The notes: generated by a model from the sequence alone, not told the origin. DNA of 64,000 nucleotides from VRUE01 sp963844395 (GCA_963844395.1 CAWJNX010000002.1:496001-560000); one strand, 5' to 3'; numbered from the stretch's first letter, positions 34,479 to 43,462 are shown. Translations and numbers: made by a program.

Positions 34479-36758
34479 TTAGCCGAGGCGCTCGCCCAGG
34501 GAGCGGAAGGCCCGCTCGGCAGCGGCGATCGAGACGTGGACGAGGGTGGCGCTGTGGGCGACAGCGCCGGCAACCTCGAGCCGGATCTCCTCACCGCTGA
34601 CCTCACCCAGCATCAGCACCTCGACCCCCTCACCGTCCAGGCGTTCGAGCGCGCCGCGCTCGCCGCTGACGACGAAGCCCCCTGCGCCCTCTCCGAACAG
34701 CACCTCGTCAACAGAGCAACCGCGCTCGATCAGCGCGGAGGCGTGAACGTGGCAGCCAAGCCCGGAACCGACAGCCAACTCCGCGAGGGCGACGGCGAGA
34801 CCACCGTCGCTCACGTCGTGGGCCAAGGCGAGAACCCCGGCGCGGACCGCTTCGCGGACCGTCGCGCAAGCGGCAGCGACCGCGGCGATATCGGGCTGGG
34901 GCAGGCCGGGGCCCAGCTCCCCCCGCAGCTTCGCCAGCTCCGAGCCGGCCAGCGACGGGACGAAAGGTCCGACCAGCGCGATCGCGTCCCCTTCGTGGGC
35001 GAAGCCGCTCGGCGCCGCGGCGTTCGGATCGGGCAGCTCGCCGACCATGCCGACGACCGGGGTGGGGTAGATCGGTCCTTCGGGTCCCTCGTTGTAGAGG
35101 GAGACGTTGCCGCCAACGACCGGAACGCCGAGCGCCTCGCAGGCGTCGGCCAGTCCGCTCACCGCGCGGTCGAGCTGCCAGGCCGCCACTGGCTTCTCGG
35201 GGTTGCCGAAGTTGAGGCAGTTGGTGAGGCCGAGCGGCTCGGCCCCGGCGCAGGCGAGGTTTTGCGCGCACTCCAGCACCGCCTCGACGGTTCCGGCATA
35301 GGGATCGCAGGCGACGCGGCGCCCGTTTCCGTCGATCGAGATGGCGATCCCCCGCTCCGCCTCCGGGATCGCGAGGACGGCTGCGTCGGCGGACTCGGGC
35401 CGTCGCGCCGTGCGCGAGCCGACCACCGAGTCGTACTGCTCGAAGGCCCAGCGCTTGGAGGCGACGCTGGGGGAGGCCAACAGAGCCAGGAGGACTGAAG
35501 TGGGATCGCCGGGATCGCCCGAAGCGCCGCCGGTCCCCGCGCCTCCTCCGTCCTCGACCCGCTTCTGCGCTGCCGCCACACGCTCGGCCAGCACATCATC
35601 GTTGCCGTAGATCCAGCCCTCGGGTTCGGCTGGCTCGAGGTCGTAGAGCGGGCAGCCGTCAACCAGCGCCTCGACCGGCATCTCGCCGGCGACCTCCTCG
35701 CCGCGCAGCACGCGGACCTGGCCGCTGTCGGTGATCGTGCCGATCTCGGCGCCGCCGGTCTGCCATTTCTCGCAGACGGCGATCACCTCGGCGACCTTCG
35801 CCGGCTCGACCACAGCGAGCATCCGCTCCTGCGACTCGGAGACCATGATCTCGAAGGGCTCCATGTCGGCCTCGCGCAGCGGCACCCGGCCCACGTCGAT
35901 GTCGATGCCCATGCCGCCCGCCGAGGCCATCTCTGCGGCGGAGGAGGTGAGGCCGGCGGCGCCGAGGTCTTGCAGCGAGACGAGTAGCCCCTTGCCGAGC
36001 AGCTCCAGGCAGCACTCGAGCAGCTTTGACTCCTCGAAGGGATCGCCGATCTGCACGGTCGGCCGCTTCGCCTCGTCGCCGTCGCCGAGCTCGGCCGAGG
36101 CCAGCACCGAGGCGCCGCCGATCCCGTCGCGCCCGGTCGAGGCGCCCATCAGGACAACCGCGTTGCCGGCCCCGGCCGCCGCCGCGCGCACCATCTCCTC
36201 GGTCTTCGCCAGGCCCACGCACATCGCGTTGACCAGGCAGTTGTGCTCGTAGGGCGCCTCGAAGTAGATCTCGCCGCCGACCGTCGGCACGCCGATCGAG
36301 TTGCCGTAGTGGCCGATCCCGCGCACCGCCCCGTCAAGCAGGAAGCGGGAGCGCTCGGAGTCCAGCTCGCCGAAGCGCAGCGAGTCGAGGATCGCGATCG
36401 GGCGGGCGCCGAGCGCGAAGACGTCGCGGAGGATGCCGCCGACCCCGGTCGCCGCCCCCTCGAACGGTTCGACCGCGCTCGGGTGGTTGTGGGACTCGAC
36501 CTTGAAGGCGACCGCGTGGCCGGCGCCGATGTCAACCGCGCCGGCGTTCTCGCCGGGGCCCATTACGACCCGCTCACCTTCGGTCGGCAGCCGCCGCAGC
36601 AACTTGCGCGAGTGCTTGTAGGCGCAGTGCTCGGACCAGAGCAGGCTGAACATCGCCAGCTCGACGTCGTTCGGCTCGCGGCCCAGCTTCTCGACGATCA
36701 GCTCGAGCTCGGCGTCGGTCAGGCCCAGCTCGCGGTGCTTGGCGATCTCGACCGTCAC
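34479..36758 (-). CDS. purL: Phosphoribosylformylglycinamidine synthase subunit II
   Basis: 759 residues, the short PurL type that works with separate PurQ and PurS. Motifs: MFSLLWSEHCAYKHSRKLLR, GPGENAGAVDIG, KVESHNHPSAVEPFEGAATG, LQDLGAAGLTSSAAEMAS, then GGNVSLYNEGPEGPI and LAHDVSDGGLAVALAE. ATP-dependent conversion of FGAR to FGAM with ammonia from PurQ. The start overlaps the purQ stop by four bases; gene order purC-purS-purQ-purL. Confidence 0.97.
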   Translation of the reverse strand: MTVEIAKHRELGLTDAELELIVEKLGREPNDVELAMFSLLWSEHCAYKHSRKLLRRLPTEGERVVMGPGENAGAVDIGAGHAVAFKVESHNHPSAVEPFEGAATGVGGILRDVFALGARPIAILDSLRFGELDSERSRFLLDGAVRGIGHYGNSIGVPTVGGEIYFEAPYEHNCLVNAMCVGLAKTEEMVRAAAAGAGNAVVLMGASTGRDGIGGASVLASAELGDGDEAKRPTVQIGDPFEESKLLECCLELLGKGLLVSLQDLGAAGLTSSAAEMASAGGMGIDIDVGRVPLREADMEPFEIMVSESQERMLAVVEPAKVAEVIAVCEKWQTGGAEIGTITDSGQVRVLRGEEVAGEMPVEALVDGCPLYDLEPAEPEGWIYGNDDVLAERVAAAQKRVEDGGGAGTGGASGDPGDPTSVLLALLASPSVASKRWAFEQYDSVVGSRTARRPESADAAVLAIPEAERGIAISIDGNGRRVACDPYAGTVEAVLECAQNLACAGAEPLGLTNCLNFGNPEKPVAAWQLDRAVSGLADACEALGVPVVGGNVSLYNEGPEGPIYPTPVVGMVGELPDPNAAAPSGFAHEGDAIALVGPFVPSLAGSELAKLRGELGPGLPQPDIAAVAAACATVREAVRAGVLALAHDVSDGGLAVALAELAVGSGLGCHVHASALIERGCSVDEVLFGEGAGGFVVSGERGALERLDGEGVEVLMLGEVSGEEIRLEVAGAVAHSATLVHVSIAAAERAFRSLGERLG

Positions 36759-37441
36759 GCCGCGACCCTGCCGGCGACGGCCTCAAAGACGCGCAGCCCG
36801 TCGGTGGAGCCGGTCATTAGATCGACCGCGTGCTCGGGGTGCGGCATCAGGCCGAGCACGTTGCCGGCCGTGTTGCGGACGCCGGCGATGTCGCGCAGGG
36901 AGCCATTGGGGTTCTGTCCGGGCGCGTAGCGAAAGGCGATCTGGCCGTTGCGCTCCATCTCATCGAGCATCTCCTCCGGCGCGTAGTAGCGCCCTTCCCC
37001 GTGCTTGGCCGGGATCGAAAGCCGCTCCCCCCGCCGATGGGCCTCAAAGCGGTCTATATCTCCACTTTCAGGCCCGTCGGCGGGCTGTTCGGCGATCAGC
37101 TCGACCTGGCGGCAGACGAAGCGCAGGTTCTCGTTGCGCAGCAGCGCGCCGGGGAGCAGATTCGCTTCGCAGAGCACCTGGAAGCCGTTGCAGATTCCGA
37201 GCACCGGACCGCCGCCGCCGGCAAACTCGGCGACTGCCTCCATCGCCGGCGAGAAACGCGCGATCGCCCCCGCCCGCAGGTAGTCGCCATAGGAGAAGCC
37301 GCCGGGGACGACGATCGCGTCGAGGCCGCCGAGATCGCGCTCCTCGTGCCAGACCAGGCGCGCCTCGCCGCGCAGCGCGCAGGCCTGCAGGGCGTCCCGC
37401 TCGTCGCAGGAGCCGGGGAACTGGAGCACGCCCCAGCGCAT
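36755..37441 (-). CDS. purQ: Phosphoribosylformylglycinamidine synthase subunit I (glutaminase)
   Basis: 228 residues. A class I glutamine amidotransferase feeding ammonia to PurL. It begins MRWGVLQFPGSCDERDAL. Nucleophile Cys in PVLGICNGFQVLCE and His/Glu in GLMPHPEHAVDL. It sits one base from the purS stop and overlaps purL by four bases. Residues 125-145 (ADGPESGDIDRFEAH) look variable for the family. Confidence 0.96.
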   Translation of the reverse strand: MRWGVLQFPGSCDERDALQACALRGEARLVWHEERDLGGLDAIVVPGGFSYGDYLRAGAIARFSPAMEAVAEFAGGGGPVLGICNGFQVLCEANLLPGALLRNENLRFVCRQVELIAEQPADGPESGDIDRFEAHRRGERLSIPAKHGEGRYYAPEEMLDEMERNGQIAFRYAPGQNPNGSLRDIAGVRNTAGNVLGLMPHPEHAVDLMTGSTDGLRVFEAVAGRVAA

Positions 37442-37698
37442 CAGGCGCCGTCGATGCTCTTGAGCTCGAAATCAACCTCGATTTCGTAGTCCTCGATCAG
37501 CGGGTTGGCAAGCAGCTTCTCGCAGAGCTCAGGCAACCGCGCCGGGTCATCGGCCTCCAGCTCGACCATGCGGCCGACCCGCACGTGCTCGATGCCCTCG
37601 AAGCCGAGCGCCGGCAGCGCCCGCTCGACCGCCTTGCCCTGCGGGTCGAGGATGCCCTCCTTGGGCCGGATCAGGACCCGGTGCGTGGTGCCAGCCAC
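37441..37698 (-). CDS. purS: Phosphoribosylformylglycinamidine synthase subunit PurS
   Basis: 85 residues from GTG 37698 (MAGTTHRVLIRPKEGILDPQ). The small structural subunit that bridges PurL and PurQ. Family pattern GKAVERALPALGFEGIEHVRVG and a C-terminal LLANPLIEDYEIEV. Its start codon shares one base with the purC stop (TAGTG). The longer reading to 37803 is purC in another frame. Confidence 0.95.
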   Translation of the reverse strand: MAGTTHRVLIRPKEGILDPQGKAVERALPALGFEGIEHVRVGRMVELEADDPARLPELCEKLLANPLIEDYEIEVDFELKSIDGA

Positions 37699-38546
37699 TA
37701 GAAGGAGCGCTCCGTGATCCGCTCGTAAGCCTCGACGTACTTGGCGCGCGTCTGCTCGACGACGTCGGGCGGCAGCTCCGGGGCCGGCGGCTTGTGGTCC
37801 CATCCCGCCGCGTCGGCCCAGTCGCGGACGAACTGCTTGTCGAAGGAGGGCTGGGTGCTTCCCGGCTGGTAGCGATCGGCCGGCCAGAAGCGCGAGGAGT
37901 CGGGGGTAAGGACCTCATCGGCGAGGACGATCTCGGCGCCGGCGTGGCGGCCGAACTCGAACTTGGTGTCGGCGAGGACGATGCCGCGCTCGGCGGCGTG
38001 CTCGGCGCCGCGCCGGTAGACCTCGATCGAGACCCGCCGCAGCTCCTCCATCAGCGCCCGGTCGCCGACGATCTCGGCCGCCCGCTCGAAATCGACGTTC
38101 TCGTCGTGGTCGCCGATCTCGGCCTTGGTCGCCGGCGTGAAGATCGGCTCGGGCAGCTTGTCGGACTCGAGCAGGCCGCTCGGCAGCTCGATCCCGCAGA
38201 CGGCGCCGTTGGCCTTGTATTCCTTCCACCCTGACCCGGAGAGGTAGCCGCGGACGACGCACTCGACCGGGTACATCTCCAGCCGCCGCACCCGCATCGC
38301 GCGGTCGGCGACCTCCTCGGGCACGTCGGCCAAGACGAAGTGGTTGGGGACGATGTCTCCCGTCAGCTCGAACCAGAATTCGGAGATCCGATTAAGGACC
38401 TTGCCCTTGTCAGGGATCGGCGTCGGCATCACCACGTCGTAAATGGAGATCCGGTCAGAGGCGACCATCAGCAGGTCGTCCTCCCACTCATAGATCTCGC
38501 GGACCTTCCCGGAGGAATGCAGCTGCAGATCGGCAATGGCGGGCAT
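37698..38546 (-). CDS. purC: SAICAR synthetase
   Basis: 282 residues from ATG 38546 (MPAIADLQLHSSGKVREIYE). Ligates aspartate to CAIR. Motifs: SGKVREIYEWEDDLLMVASD, RISIYDVVMPTPIPDKG, YPVECVVRGYLSGSGWKEY and GIVLADTKFEFGRHAG. Upstream in-frame ATGs at 38564 and 38645 exist, but the family starts near this one. It leads purC-purS-purQ-purL and is divergent from the P450 gene. Confidence 0.94.
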   Translation of the reverse strand: MPAIADLQLHSSGKVREIYEWEDDLLMVASDRISIYDVVMPTPIPDKGKVLNRISEFWFELTGDIVPNHFVLADVPEEVADRAMRVRRLEMYPVECVVRGYLSGSGWKEYKANGAVCGIELPSGLLESDKLPEPIFTPATKAEIGDHDENVDFERAAEIVGDRALMEELRRVSIEVYRRGAEHAAERGIVLADTKFEFGRHAGAEIVLADEVLTPDSSRFWPADRYQPGSTQPSFDKQFVRDWADAAGWDHKPPAPELPPDVVEQTRAKYVEAYERITERSF

Positions 38547-38611
38547 TAAGCCGATGCTAACCATCGGCGAAGCGGAGCACGCTGCGCCGAGGGTCTGCGA
38601 ACCTATGGCGC

Positions 38612-39946
38612 GTGCCCCTCCCGCCCGAACCGAAGAGCCCGCCAATCATGCAGATGCTCCGCTGGGCGTTTCGGCCGATTCCGTTCATGCAGGAGTGTCG
38701 GGAGAAGTTCGGCGACAGCTTCAGCGTCAAGTTCGTCGGCTTCGAGCGGCCGATGGTGCTGATCTCCGACCCCGCCGCGATCAAGGCTCTCTATACCGAG
38801 CGCGAGCACGGACTGCCGCCCGGCCGCAACCTGGTGCTTGAACCGGTGCTGGGCTCCCGCTCGCTCCTGTTGCTGGAGGGCAGCGACCATCTCGCCCACC
38901 GCAAGCTGATGCTGCCCCCTTTTCACGGCGAGCGGATGCGCTCTTATGAGCCGATCGTCGAGGAGCTGGTCGCTCAGGAGGTCGACTCCTGGCCGCTCGG
39001 CGAGGAGTTCGCGATCCATCCGCGGATGCAGGCGATCACGCTGGAGGTGATTCTGCGAGTTGTCTTCGGCGTCACCGACGGGCCGCGGCTGGAACGCCTG
39101 CGGGGGATGCTCACCACGGTGCTAGCCGAGACCGCTGCGCCCGCTGCGCAGCTGATCGCGCTCGCCTCCCAGCGCCTCGGCGGCGGGCGCGGGCCCTGGG
39201 CCAAGTTCGAGCGCCAGCTGCGGGCTGTCGACGAGCTGCTCTACGCGGAGATCGCCGAGCGCCGCGCCGCCGGCGGCCTCGAGGAGCGCGAGGACATCCT
39301 CTCGGCGCTGATGCTGGCCCGCTTCGAGGACGGCGAGGCGATGAGCGACACCGACCTGCGCGACCAGCTGCTGACCCTGCTGCTGGCCGGCCACGAGACG
39401 ACGGCAACCGCCCTGGCCTGGGCCTTCGACCTGCTGCTCCGCCATCCGCGCGAGCTGCAGCGGCTGCGCGACTCCCTGCAGGCGGGCGAGGAGGACTACT
39501 TGCGGGCGACGATCAGCGAGTCACTGCGGCTGCGACCGGTCGTGCCGCTCGCCGGCCGCCGCCTCGCCAAAGAGCTGAGCGTCGACGGGCTGACTCTGCC
39601 GGCCGGAACCGACGTCACGCCGGCGATCTGGCTGACCCACACCCGCGCCGACGTTTACCCCGACCCCTTCGCCTTCCGCCCCGAGCGCTTCCTCAACGAC
39701 CCCCCCGACACCTACGCCTGGATCCCCTTCGGCGGCGGTGTCCGCCGCTGCCTCGGCGCCTCCTTCGCCGAGTTCGAGATGAGGATCGCCCTGCGCGAGA
39801 TCCTCGGCCGCTGCGAGCTGCACAAGGCCAATCCGGCCCCGGAGCGCGTAGGCCGCCGCAACATCACGCTTTCCCCACGCGACGGCACCCCCGTCGTCCT
39901 CACCGCCCGACACCCGGCCGGCGAGCGCGAACCCGTCGCCGTTTAG
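38612..39946 (+). CDS. Cytochrome P450
   Basis: 444 residues, GTG start, no membrane anchor (soluble bacterial type). I-helix oxygen-binding motif LLAGHETTATALAW, ExxR motif in ISESLRLRPVVPLAGR, PERF motif in PDPFAFRPERFL, and heme-thiolate loop FGGGVRRCLGASFAEFEM. It resembles CYP110/CYP135-like families by eye, but the subfamily and substrate are unknown. No ferredoxin or reductase adjoins it. It ends overlapping the convergent thioredoxin-fold gene by four bases. Confidence 0.95.
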   Translation: MPLPPEPKSPPIMQMLRWAFRPIPFMQECREKFGDSFSVKFVGFERPMVLISDPAAIKALYTEREHGLPPGRNLVLEPVLGSRSLLLLEGSDHLAHRKLMLPPFHGERMRSYEPIVEELVAQEVDSWPLGEEFAIHPRMQAITLEVILRVVFGVTDGPRLERLRGMLTTVLAETAAPAAQLIALASQRLGGGRGPWAKFERQLRAVDELLYAEIAERRAAGGLEEREDILSALMLARFEDGEAMSDTDLRDQLLTLLLAGHETTATALAWAFDLLLRHPRELQRLRDSLQAGEEDYLRATISESLRLRPVVPLAGRRLAKELSVDGLTLPAGTDVTPAIWLTHTRADVYPDPFAFRPERFLNDPPDTYAWIPFGGGVRRCLGASFAEFEMRIALREILGRCELHKANPAPERVGRRNITLSPRDGTPVVLTARHPAGEREPVAV

Positions 39947-40251
39947 CTCTCCGCGACGGGGCTCTGCTTAGCGACTGGGTGCTCCCTCGCCCAGCGTGCG
40001 ATCGCGCCCGAGCCGGAGATAACCTCGCCATCGTCGAGCACCAGGATCGGCACCTCGTTGGTGCCGCTCAACCGCTTCACCTCGGCCCGCTCCTCGTTCC
40101 GGCTGCCCCAGGTCCACGGCATCAGCCGGTAGCTGCCGACCGTGCGCAGCTCATACCGATAACCGGCAGCGTCGAGCGCCTTCCCCGCCTTGGCACAGGG
40201 ATGCATGACCCCCGGCCCCATTTTCTTCTGCCCGCAGGTGTAGAGGATCAT
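39943..40251 (-). CDS. Small GST-N-terminal/glutaredoxin-like thioredoxin-fold protein
   Basis: 102 residues. It begins MILYTCGQKKMGPGVMHPCA, with the active-site region widened compared with CxxC glutaredoxins. The VPILVLDDGEVISGSGAIAR block is the cis-Pro and substrate-loop region of glutathione-S-transferase N-domains, followed by WAREH. There is no C-terminal GST domain. Probably a redox or binding protein; partner unknown. Confidence 0.8.
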   Translation of the reverse strand: MILYTCGQKKMGPGVMHPCAKAGKALDAAGYRYELRTVGSYRLMPWTWGSRNEERAEVKRLSGTNEVPILVLDDGEVISGSGAIARWAREHPVAKQSPVAES

Positions 40252-40318
40252 CGCGGCGACCTTACCCGGAAGGCGGTCGCGACGCTGGAAAATGCCTGCG
40301 CGTTTTTATGCACATATT

Positions 40319-40353
40319 CGCTTTTTTAAGCGCACGTGTACGATAAAGCGCAC
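40319..40353 (+). promoter_or_regulatory. Candidate operator of the wHTH-nucleotidyltransferase gene
   Basis: Inverted repeat CGCTT-tttt-AAGCG (40319-40332) overlaps the first of two direct repeats AAGCGCAC (40328-40335 and 40346-40353, 18 bases apart). The second repeat ends one base before the likely GTG start at 40355. The surrounding 40290-40355 is AT-rich for this genome. The position suits autoregulation by the gene's own winged helix. Confidence 0.45.
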
Positions 40354-40354
40354 A

Positions 40355-40969
40355 GTGGACGTTTCCAACCCATTCCGGGCCATAATCCCTGGCGTCGAGA
40401 GCGCCGTCCTCTCGACGCTCGCACAAACGACGCGACCACGAACCGGACGGGAGATCGCACGAATCGCCGGTCGCTCTCCGAACGGGGTGCGCTCCGTTCT
40501 GGAGCGGTTCGTCGAGCAAGGCCTCGTAGATCGCGAACCTGCGGGCAGCGCTTTCGTCTATACCCTGAACCACGAGCACCTGGCTGCCTCAGCAGTCGAG
40601 GCTCTGACCAACCTTCGCGCAAGCTTGCTCGATCGACTGCGCCAGGAGATCGTCGGATGGACGATTGCGCCGACGCATGCTTCGCTCTTCGGCTCCGCGG
40701 CCCGAGGCGATGGAGACGCAACCAGTGACATCGACCTCTTCGTAGTGCGCCCCGCGGAGATTGATGAAGAGGATGCGACCTGGCGAAACCAGCTGGACGA
40801 GTTGGCAGAAGGGGTGCGCCGCTGGACGGGGAACCACGCCGGCATCGCCGAGCTATCCGCACGTCAACTTGCCAGCTTGAGGGGACGCCGGCCGCCGATC
40901 CTCCAAGAGCTCGACGCCGACGCGATCACCCTGGCTGGACCAGAGGTAGGGACGATCCTTCGCGGATAA
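40355..40969 (+). CDS. Winged-helix fused to a minimal nucleotidyltransferase (MNT-type, possible antitoxin)
   Basis: 204 residues from GTG 40355; an upstream start at 40292 would add 21 basic residues. Residues about 15-70 are a winged helix (TGREIARIAGRSPNGVRSVL, then FVEQGLVDREPAG). Residues about 100-150 carry the minimal nucleotidyltransferase motif LFGSAARGDGDATSDIDLFV. Four bases downstream is a small helical protein resembling HEPN toxins. In MNT-HEPN modules the MNT protein neutralises the HEPN RNase, in some cases by AMPylation. The fused winged helix could supply operon autoregulation. The pair assignment is inference. Confidence 0.78.
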   Translation: MDVSNPFRAIIPGVESAVLSTLAQTTRPRTGREIARIAGRSPNGVRSVLERFVEQGLVDREPAGSAFVYTLNHEHLAASAVEALTNLRASLLDRLRQEIVGWTIAPTHASLFGSAARGDGDATSDIDLFVVRPAEIDEEDATWRNQLDELAEGVRRWTGNHAGIAELSARQLASLRGRRPPILQELDADAITLAGPEVGTILRG

Positions 40970-40973
40970 GCCG

Positions 40974-41396
40974 ATGGCGCGACAAGGCAACCGAACCCAG
41001 TCCTGCTCGGCGCGCGAGGCGCGAAGTCGCCGCAGCCATGCGCGCAAGTTCCTCGAAGTCGCCGAGATAGCCGCAAGTGAGCAGGACCATGACCCGGAGT
41101 ACGCAAGCGCCGCGGCCTCCCTGGCCGTCCTCGCTGGGATCGCCGCCTCCGATGCGGCGTGCTGCAAGGCGTTGGGGGAGCGCTCGCGGTCTGCAGACCA
41201 CCGCGACGCTGAGAATCTCCTGCGACTGGTCGCTGCAGGAGGCCATGCCGCTGCCAAACAGCTGAGAAAGCTGATCGACCTCAAGGATGCGGCCCATTAC
41301 GGCTTCTTCGACATCAGCCGAGCAGAGCTCCGCAAGGCCCTGCGCCAGGCCAGATCTCTTCTCGAGTTCGCCGACGAAGTCCTGAGTCGCGAGTGA
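40974..41396 (+). CDS. HEPN-like helical protein, candidate toxin partner of the MNT gene
   Basis: 140 residues, all-helical by composition. The repeating pattern SAAASLAVLAGIAASDAACC and later LIDLKDAAHYGFFDI fits HEPN four-helix proteins. An R-x5-H motif lies at R70-H76 (ERSRSADH), within the Rx4-6H spacing used by HEPN ribonucleases. Its ATG is four bases after the MNT stop, so the two are one operon. I infer toxin function from the motif and neighbourhood, not from direct evidence. Confidence 0.68.
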   Translation: MARQGNRTQSCSAREARSRRSHARKFLEVAEIAASEQDHDPEYASAAASLAVLAGIAASDAACCKALGERSRSADHRDAENLLRLVAAGGHAAAKQLRKLIDLKDAAHYGFFDISRAELRKALRQARSLLEFADEVLSRE

Positions 41397-41452
41397 GATG
41401 CCCAGCGCGACACGTACTTCCACGTCCGCAAGGGGGCGCTTGAGGACTCAAA

Positions 41453-41468
41453 TGCTACGCTCGTAGCA
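41453..41468 (+). promoter_or_regulatory. Palindromic operator abutting the antitoxin start
   Basis: TGCTACG-CT-CGTAGCA, a perfect 7-bp inverted repeat, ends two bases before the ATG at 41471. That leaves no room for a ribosome site, so the mRNA is probably leaderless and the palindrome is the likely binding site of the Phd-type antitoxin. Confidence 0.6.
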
Positions 41469-41470
41469 CA

Positions 41471-41752
41471 ATGGTAGAAGTGGCGACGAGGGAGTTGAGG
41501 AACGACACCGCCGGGGTCCTCCGCCGGGTGGAGGCGGGCGAGACGGTCGTGATCACCGTGCGCGGCAAGCCGGTGGCCGATCTGGTCCCGCACCGGCCAG
41601 AGGGACCGCGATGGCTCGGCCCCGACGAGGTGGTCAACCTGCTTTCGAAGTACTCGGCCGACCCGGGACTGCGCGACGACCTCAATCGTCTCGCAGGCGA
41701 AACGACGGACGAAGATGGACTAGACCGGCTGTGGCGACCAAGCGACCTCTAA
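41471..41752 (+). CDS. Phd/YefM-type antitoxin
   Basis: 93 residues. It begins MVEVATRELRNDTAGVLRRV and continues AGETVVITVRGKPVADLVPH, the Phd/YefM DNA-binding fold. The C-terminal half (about 50-93) is the disordered part that wraps the toxin. It overlaps the downstream PIN toxin by 22 bases. Confidence 0.93.
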   Translation: MVEVATRELRNDTAGVLRRVEAGETVVITVRGKPVADLVPHRPEGPRWLGPDEVVNLLSKYSADPGLRDDLNRLAGETTDEDGLDRLWRPSDL

Positions 41753-42141
41753 AAGGGCTGCTCGACACCTCGGTCTTCATCGCGTTGGAGAGCGGCCGGA
41801 CGCTCGCGCAGGAGGTCCTGCCGATGGAAAGTGCGATATCGGTCGTGACCGGTGCAGAGTTGCGAGCCGGCATCCTCGCGGCGGACGGCATCGCGGAGAG
41901 GGATCGGCGAATCGGTACTTGGGAAGCGTCGTTGCGGTTCGCCACCCTCCCGATTACCGGCGCGGTTGCCGGTGCCTGGTCGCAGATGCGCGCATACCTC
42001 GCGGCATCCGGTCGGCGCATCAGGGTCAACGATATGTGGATCGCCGCCACGGCGGCCGCCTACGAGATGCCGGTCCTGACCCAGGACCCCGACTTCGATG
42101 CCGTCAACGGCGTCGCCGGCCTCACCGTCATTCCGGTCTGA
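41731..42141 (+). CDS. vapC: VapC-type PIN-domain toxin
   Basis: 136 residues from GTG 41731, inside the antitoxin gene. A PIN ribonuclease: GLLDTSVFIALESG (first Asp), VVTGAELRAGIL (Glu), IRVNDMWIAATAAA (Asp) and LTQDPDFDAV (fourth acidic site). All metal-binding acids are present, so it should be active. The partner is the Phd-like antitoxin just upstream. Confidence 0.93.
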   Translation: MATKRPLKGLLDTSVFIALESGRTLAQEVLPMESAISVVTGAELRAGILAADGIAERDRRIGTWEASLRFATLPITGAVAGAWSQMRAYLAASGRRIRVNDMWIAATAAAYEMPVLTQDPDFDAVNGVAGLTVIPV

Positions 42142-42178
42142 TCACGCCGAGAGAGCTCGAGCCACCGCCAGTCGGCGA

Positions 42179-43462
42179 TCAGCCCCGCAGCGCTGCGAGC
42201 CGCTCGAAGATCTCCGGGACGTGGATCAGGTAGGTGTCGTAGTCGAAGACGGCGTCGAGGTCGAGATCCGGGGCGGCGTCGGCGAGGAGGGAGCGGAAGT
42301 CGGTGCCGGTGTCCCAGGCTTGCTGGGCGTTCTCCTGGACTACGCGGTAGGCGTCGTCGCGGCTCATGCCGGACTCGACCAGGGCGGTTAGGGCGCGCTG
42401 GCTGAAGAGGGCACCGTGGGTCTGGTCGAGGTTCTCTCGCATGCGGTCGGCGTGGACCGTCATCCCGGTCACGACCTTGGTCGCCAGGTCTTGCATGTAG
42501 TCGAGGGCGATCGTCGAGTCGGGGAGGATCACCCGCTCGGCGCCGGAGTGGGAGATGTCGCGCTCATGCCAGAGGGCGACGTTCTCGAGTCCGGCCTGGG
42601 CGTAGCCGCGCAGGACGCGGGCCAGGCCGGTGAGCCGCTCGGTGCGGATCGGGTTGCGCTTGTGGGGCATCGCCGAGGAGCCCTTTTGACCGGAGGCGAA
42701 CGGCTCCTCGACCTCGCGAATCTCGGTCCGCTGCAGGTTGCGGACCTCGGTCGCGAAGCGCTCCAGGCCAGCGCCGGCGATCGCGATCCGCGAGGTCAGC
42801 ACCGCGTGGCGGTCGCGCGGCACGACCTGCGTGGCGACGTCCTCGCGCTCCAGCCCCAGCCGCTCCATCACCCGCGCCTCGACCGCGGGCGGGGTGGAGG
42901 CGTAGGTGCCGACCGCGCCCGAGAGCTTGCCGAAGGCGAGCTGCTCGAAGGCGTTGGTGAGGCGGAAGAGGTTGCGATCCGCCTCGAAGGCGAAGCCGGC
43001 GAGCCGCAGGCCGAAGCTGGTCGGCTCGGCATGGACGCCGTGGGTACGGCCGACGCAGATCGTCTCGCGCTGCTCCAGCGCCCGCTCGACCAGCGCGTCG
43101 CGGTAGGCGCGGGCGCCCGCCAGCAGGATCTCGCCGGCCTGGCGCAGCTGCAGCGCCAGCGCCGTGTCGAGCACATCGGAGGAGGTCAGCCCGTAGTGGA
43201 CCCAACGGCCATGCTCGCCGACCGATTCGGCAACCACGTCGACGAAGGCGGCGACGTCGTGTTCGGTGACCCGCTCGCGCTCCTCGACCGCCTCAACCGT
43301 GAAGGAGGCGTTGGCGCGGCAGGCTTCAGCAGCCTCCCTCGGCACCACACCCTCCTCGGCCCACGCCTCCGTAGCCGCCAGCTCCACCTCCAACCAGCAC
43401 TCGAGCTTGCGCTGCTGGGACCAGACCTCGCCCATCTCAGGGCGGGTGTACCTCGGGATCAT
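42179..43462 (-). CDS. purB: Adenylosuccinate lyase
   Basis: 427 residues. Acts twice in purine synthesis (SAICAR to AICAR, adenylosuccinate to AMP). It begins MIPRYTRPEMGEVWSQQRKL. The fumarase-superfamily signature is QKGSSAMPHKRNPI; catalytic-region blocks are HYGLTSSDVLDTALALQ and CVGRTHGVHAEPTSFGLRL. It is last of the minus-strand run purD-purE-purB, 19 bases after purE. Confidence 0.96.
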   Translation of the reverse strand: MIPRYTRPEMGEVWSQQRKLECWLEVELAATEAWAEEGVVPREAAEACRANASFTVEAVEERERVTEHDVAAFVDVVAESVGEHGRWVHYGLTSSDVLDTALALQLRQAGEILLAGARAYRDALVERALEQRETICVGRTHGVHAEPTSFGLRLAGFAFEADRNLFRLTNAFEQLAFGKLSGAVGTYASTPPAVEARVMERLGLEREDVATQVVPRDRHAVLTSRIAIAGAGLERFATEVRNLQRTEIREVEEPFASGQKGSSAMPHKRNPIRTERLTGLARVLRGYAQAGLENVALWHERDISHSGAERVILPDSTIALDYMQDLATKVVTGMTVHADRMRENLDQTHGALFSQRALTALVESGMSRDDAYRVVQENAQQAWDTGTDFRSLLADAAPDLDLDAVFDYDTYLIHVPEIFERLAALRG

